Shown here piece by piece: positions 41,353 through 42,086 of a stretch of DNA of 42,086 bases. The position numbers were made by a program, and so were the translations under genes. The notes beneath the pieces were generated by a model, which was not told where the DNA came from, did not search any database, and saw nothing but the letters and a program-made list of their open reading frames with translations. Source of the DNA: Dehalococcoidia bacterium (GTDB lineage Bacteria; Chloroflexota; Dehalococcoidia; Bin125); contig JAJDZG010000006.1 of NCBI GenBank assembly GCA_022824765.1, positions 1 through 42,086 of the forward strand. The letters run 5' to 3'. Position 1 is the first letter of the stretch, and every line of letters begins with the position of its first letter.

Positions 41353-42086
41353 TCACCAGGCGAGTCTCGGTCTCAGACGAGAGTACGGAGCTTGCTGATT
41401 GCGAACGATCAACAAGGCTGGACCAATCACAGTCTGACCGGAGTGGAGGGTGGACCAATCGCCGCTGACCAGATCCAGTCGACACCATGAGCTCTGGGCA
41501 AAGGGATCGACGCCTGAGACGATTCGAACGGCAATCGGATCGTCGGTCAGCAGTCGTACCTGACTCGCAGCGTCGACGCGAGCGACGGTGACATGTGATT
41601 CGTCCTGTCCGTCCCAACAAGTCTGTGGTAACGACTCCAGCAGCGGCAAGAGGCGCATGTGTTCGTCCACCAGTGATACTTGTACGCGAGATTCTCCATC
41701 GGGCAATCGGCTGGCGTTGATCTTGATGTGCAGGTTTCCGAGCGCGAGGGTTGTCCAGCCCTGGCCAGATAGCAGGGCGTTGTCTATGCCTCGGCTCGAG
41801 GCAAACTCCTGCGCCAGTTCGCGGGCGAACGTGGTGCTGCCGCCGTCGGCCCTCAGCCGTGCGTCCTCAACGCGGGCGGCAAAGCTTGATGCTCGCTTCG
41901 TCTTGTTCTCCACCGACAGTTCGAACGGTTCCAAGCTGAGACCTGACCGGTCGACGATCGCGTGTCCATCTGGCGGTTCGTAGATCAGGCGCACCACATC
42001 CACAGACGTGATGCGTTCGGCCAGACTCAGTTCTATAGAAGTGTCAGTCCAAGTTTGTGATTCGACTGGGATGGGTCGTCGGCCGG
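41353..42086 (-). CDS. Unknown protein, 5' part beyond the window edge
   Basis: A minus-strand reading frame that stays open to the right edge of the window, so at least 244 residues are coded and the true start is outside. A GTG at 42003 is only an internal candidate; the frame upstream continues smoothly (PIPVESQTWTDTSIELSLAE). I recognise no family. It looks soluble and beta-rich, with no membrane helix in the visible part; blocks include LALGNLHIKINASRLPDG and SGVDPFAQSSWCRLDLVSGD. Codon use is less C/G-extreme than its neighbours, with more T and A in third positions, which may mean recent acquisition or weak constraint. It converges on birA. Confidence 0.6.
   Translation of the reverse strand, partial: GRRPIPVESQTWTDTSIELSLAERITSVDVVRLIYEPPDGHAIVDRSGLSLEPFELSVENKTKRASSFAARVEDARLRADGGSTTFARELAQEFASSRGIDNALLSGQGWTTLALGNLHIKINASRLPDGESRVQVSLVDEHMRLLPLLESLPQTCWDGQDESHVTVARVDAASQVRLLTDDPIAVRIVSGVDPFAQSSWCRLDLVSGDWSTLHSGQTVIGPALLIVRNQQAPYSRLRPRLAW

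Overview
The window is about 42 kb of dense, high-GC bacterial chromosome carrying 43 protein-coding genes or gene fragments and one structural RNA gene (RNase P RNA). No CRISPR array, prophage, rRNA or tRNA gene was seen. Peptidoglycan synthesis (MurE), an alpha2-type glycyl-tRNA synthetase, RNase J, a 7Fe ferredoxin, a membrane pyrophosphatase, Tat export and a Uma2-type nuclease together suggest a non-proteobacterial high-GC lineage, such as a peptidoglycan-containing Chloroflexota or a deep-branching Actinomycetota. That placement is inference; no 16S gene is present to settle it. Layout, left to right: a structured repeat (1-60); rnhB-yraN and two FmdB-like zinc ribbons; a K+-dependent-type membrane pyrophosphatase; a 55-residue membrane protein on the minus strand; a Uma2 protein; glycyl-tRNA synthetase; ferredoxin and uvrA on the minus strand; polA divergent from uvrA; a structured repeat array (12674-12897); a membrane protein, mutM, a coiled-coil membrane protein and an unknown zinc protein; a translationally coupled run SDR - nitrilase - P1 peptidase - surE; yebC-ruvC-ruvA; uvrB; and a zinc-ribbon nucleotide cyclase that meets ftsK tail to tail. 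From 34.1 kb down to 25.2 kb a minus-strand block runs yceD-rpmF-fabD-nusB-acpP-tatA-tatC-UDG-rnj-ftsK. From 34.2 kb the plus strand carries a zinc-ribbon coiled-coil protein, a catalytically degenerate large serine recombinase, an RNase HI, rnpB, murE, a class III aminotransferase, a small orphan transcription unit, birA, and finally an incomplete unknown gene on the minus strand. DNA maintenance is over-represented: both RNase H types, UvrA, UvrB, Pol I, Fpg, RuvC, RuvA, a family-4 uracil-DNA glycosylase and FtsK. The most interesting points are: (1) a compact transcription unit at 40277-40480 with a near-consensus promoter, a 13-base perfect complement to the 16S rRNA 3' end, a 21-codon ORF with an arginine cluster, an SD-sequestering alternative fold and a strong terminator; (2) a serine recombinase-like protein whose whole catalytic set is gone while the frame stays open; (3) a recurring TANNNT -10 element 6-9 bases before start codons that lack a Shine-Dalgarno site, which points to widespread leaderless transcription; (4) a structured repeat family with TTCG-loop hairpins; (5) an SDR with YxxxR instead of YxxxK, coupled to a nitrilase.
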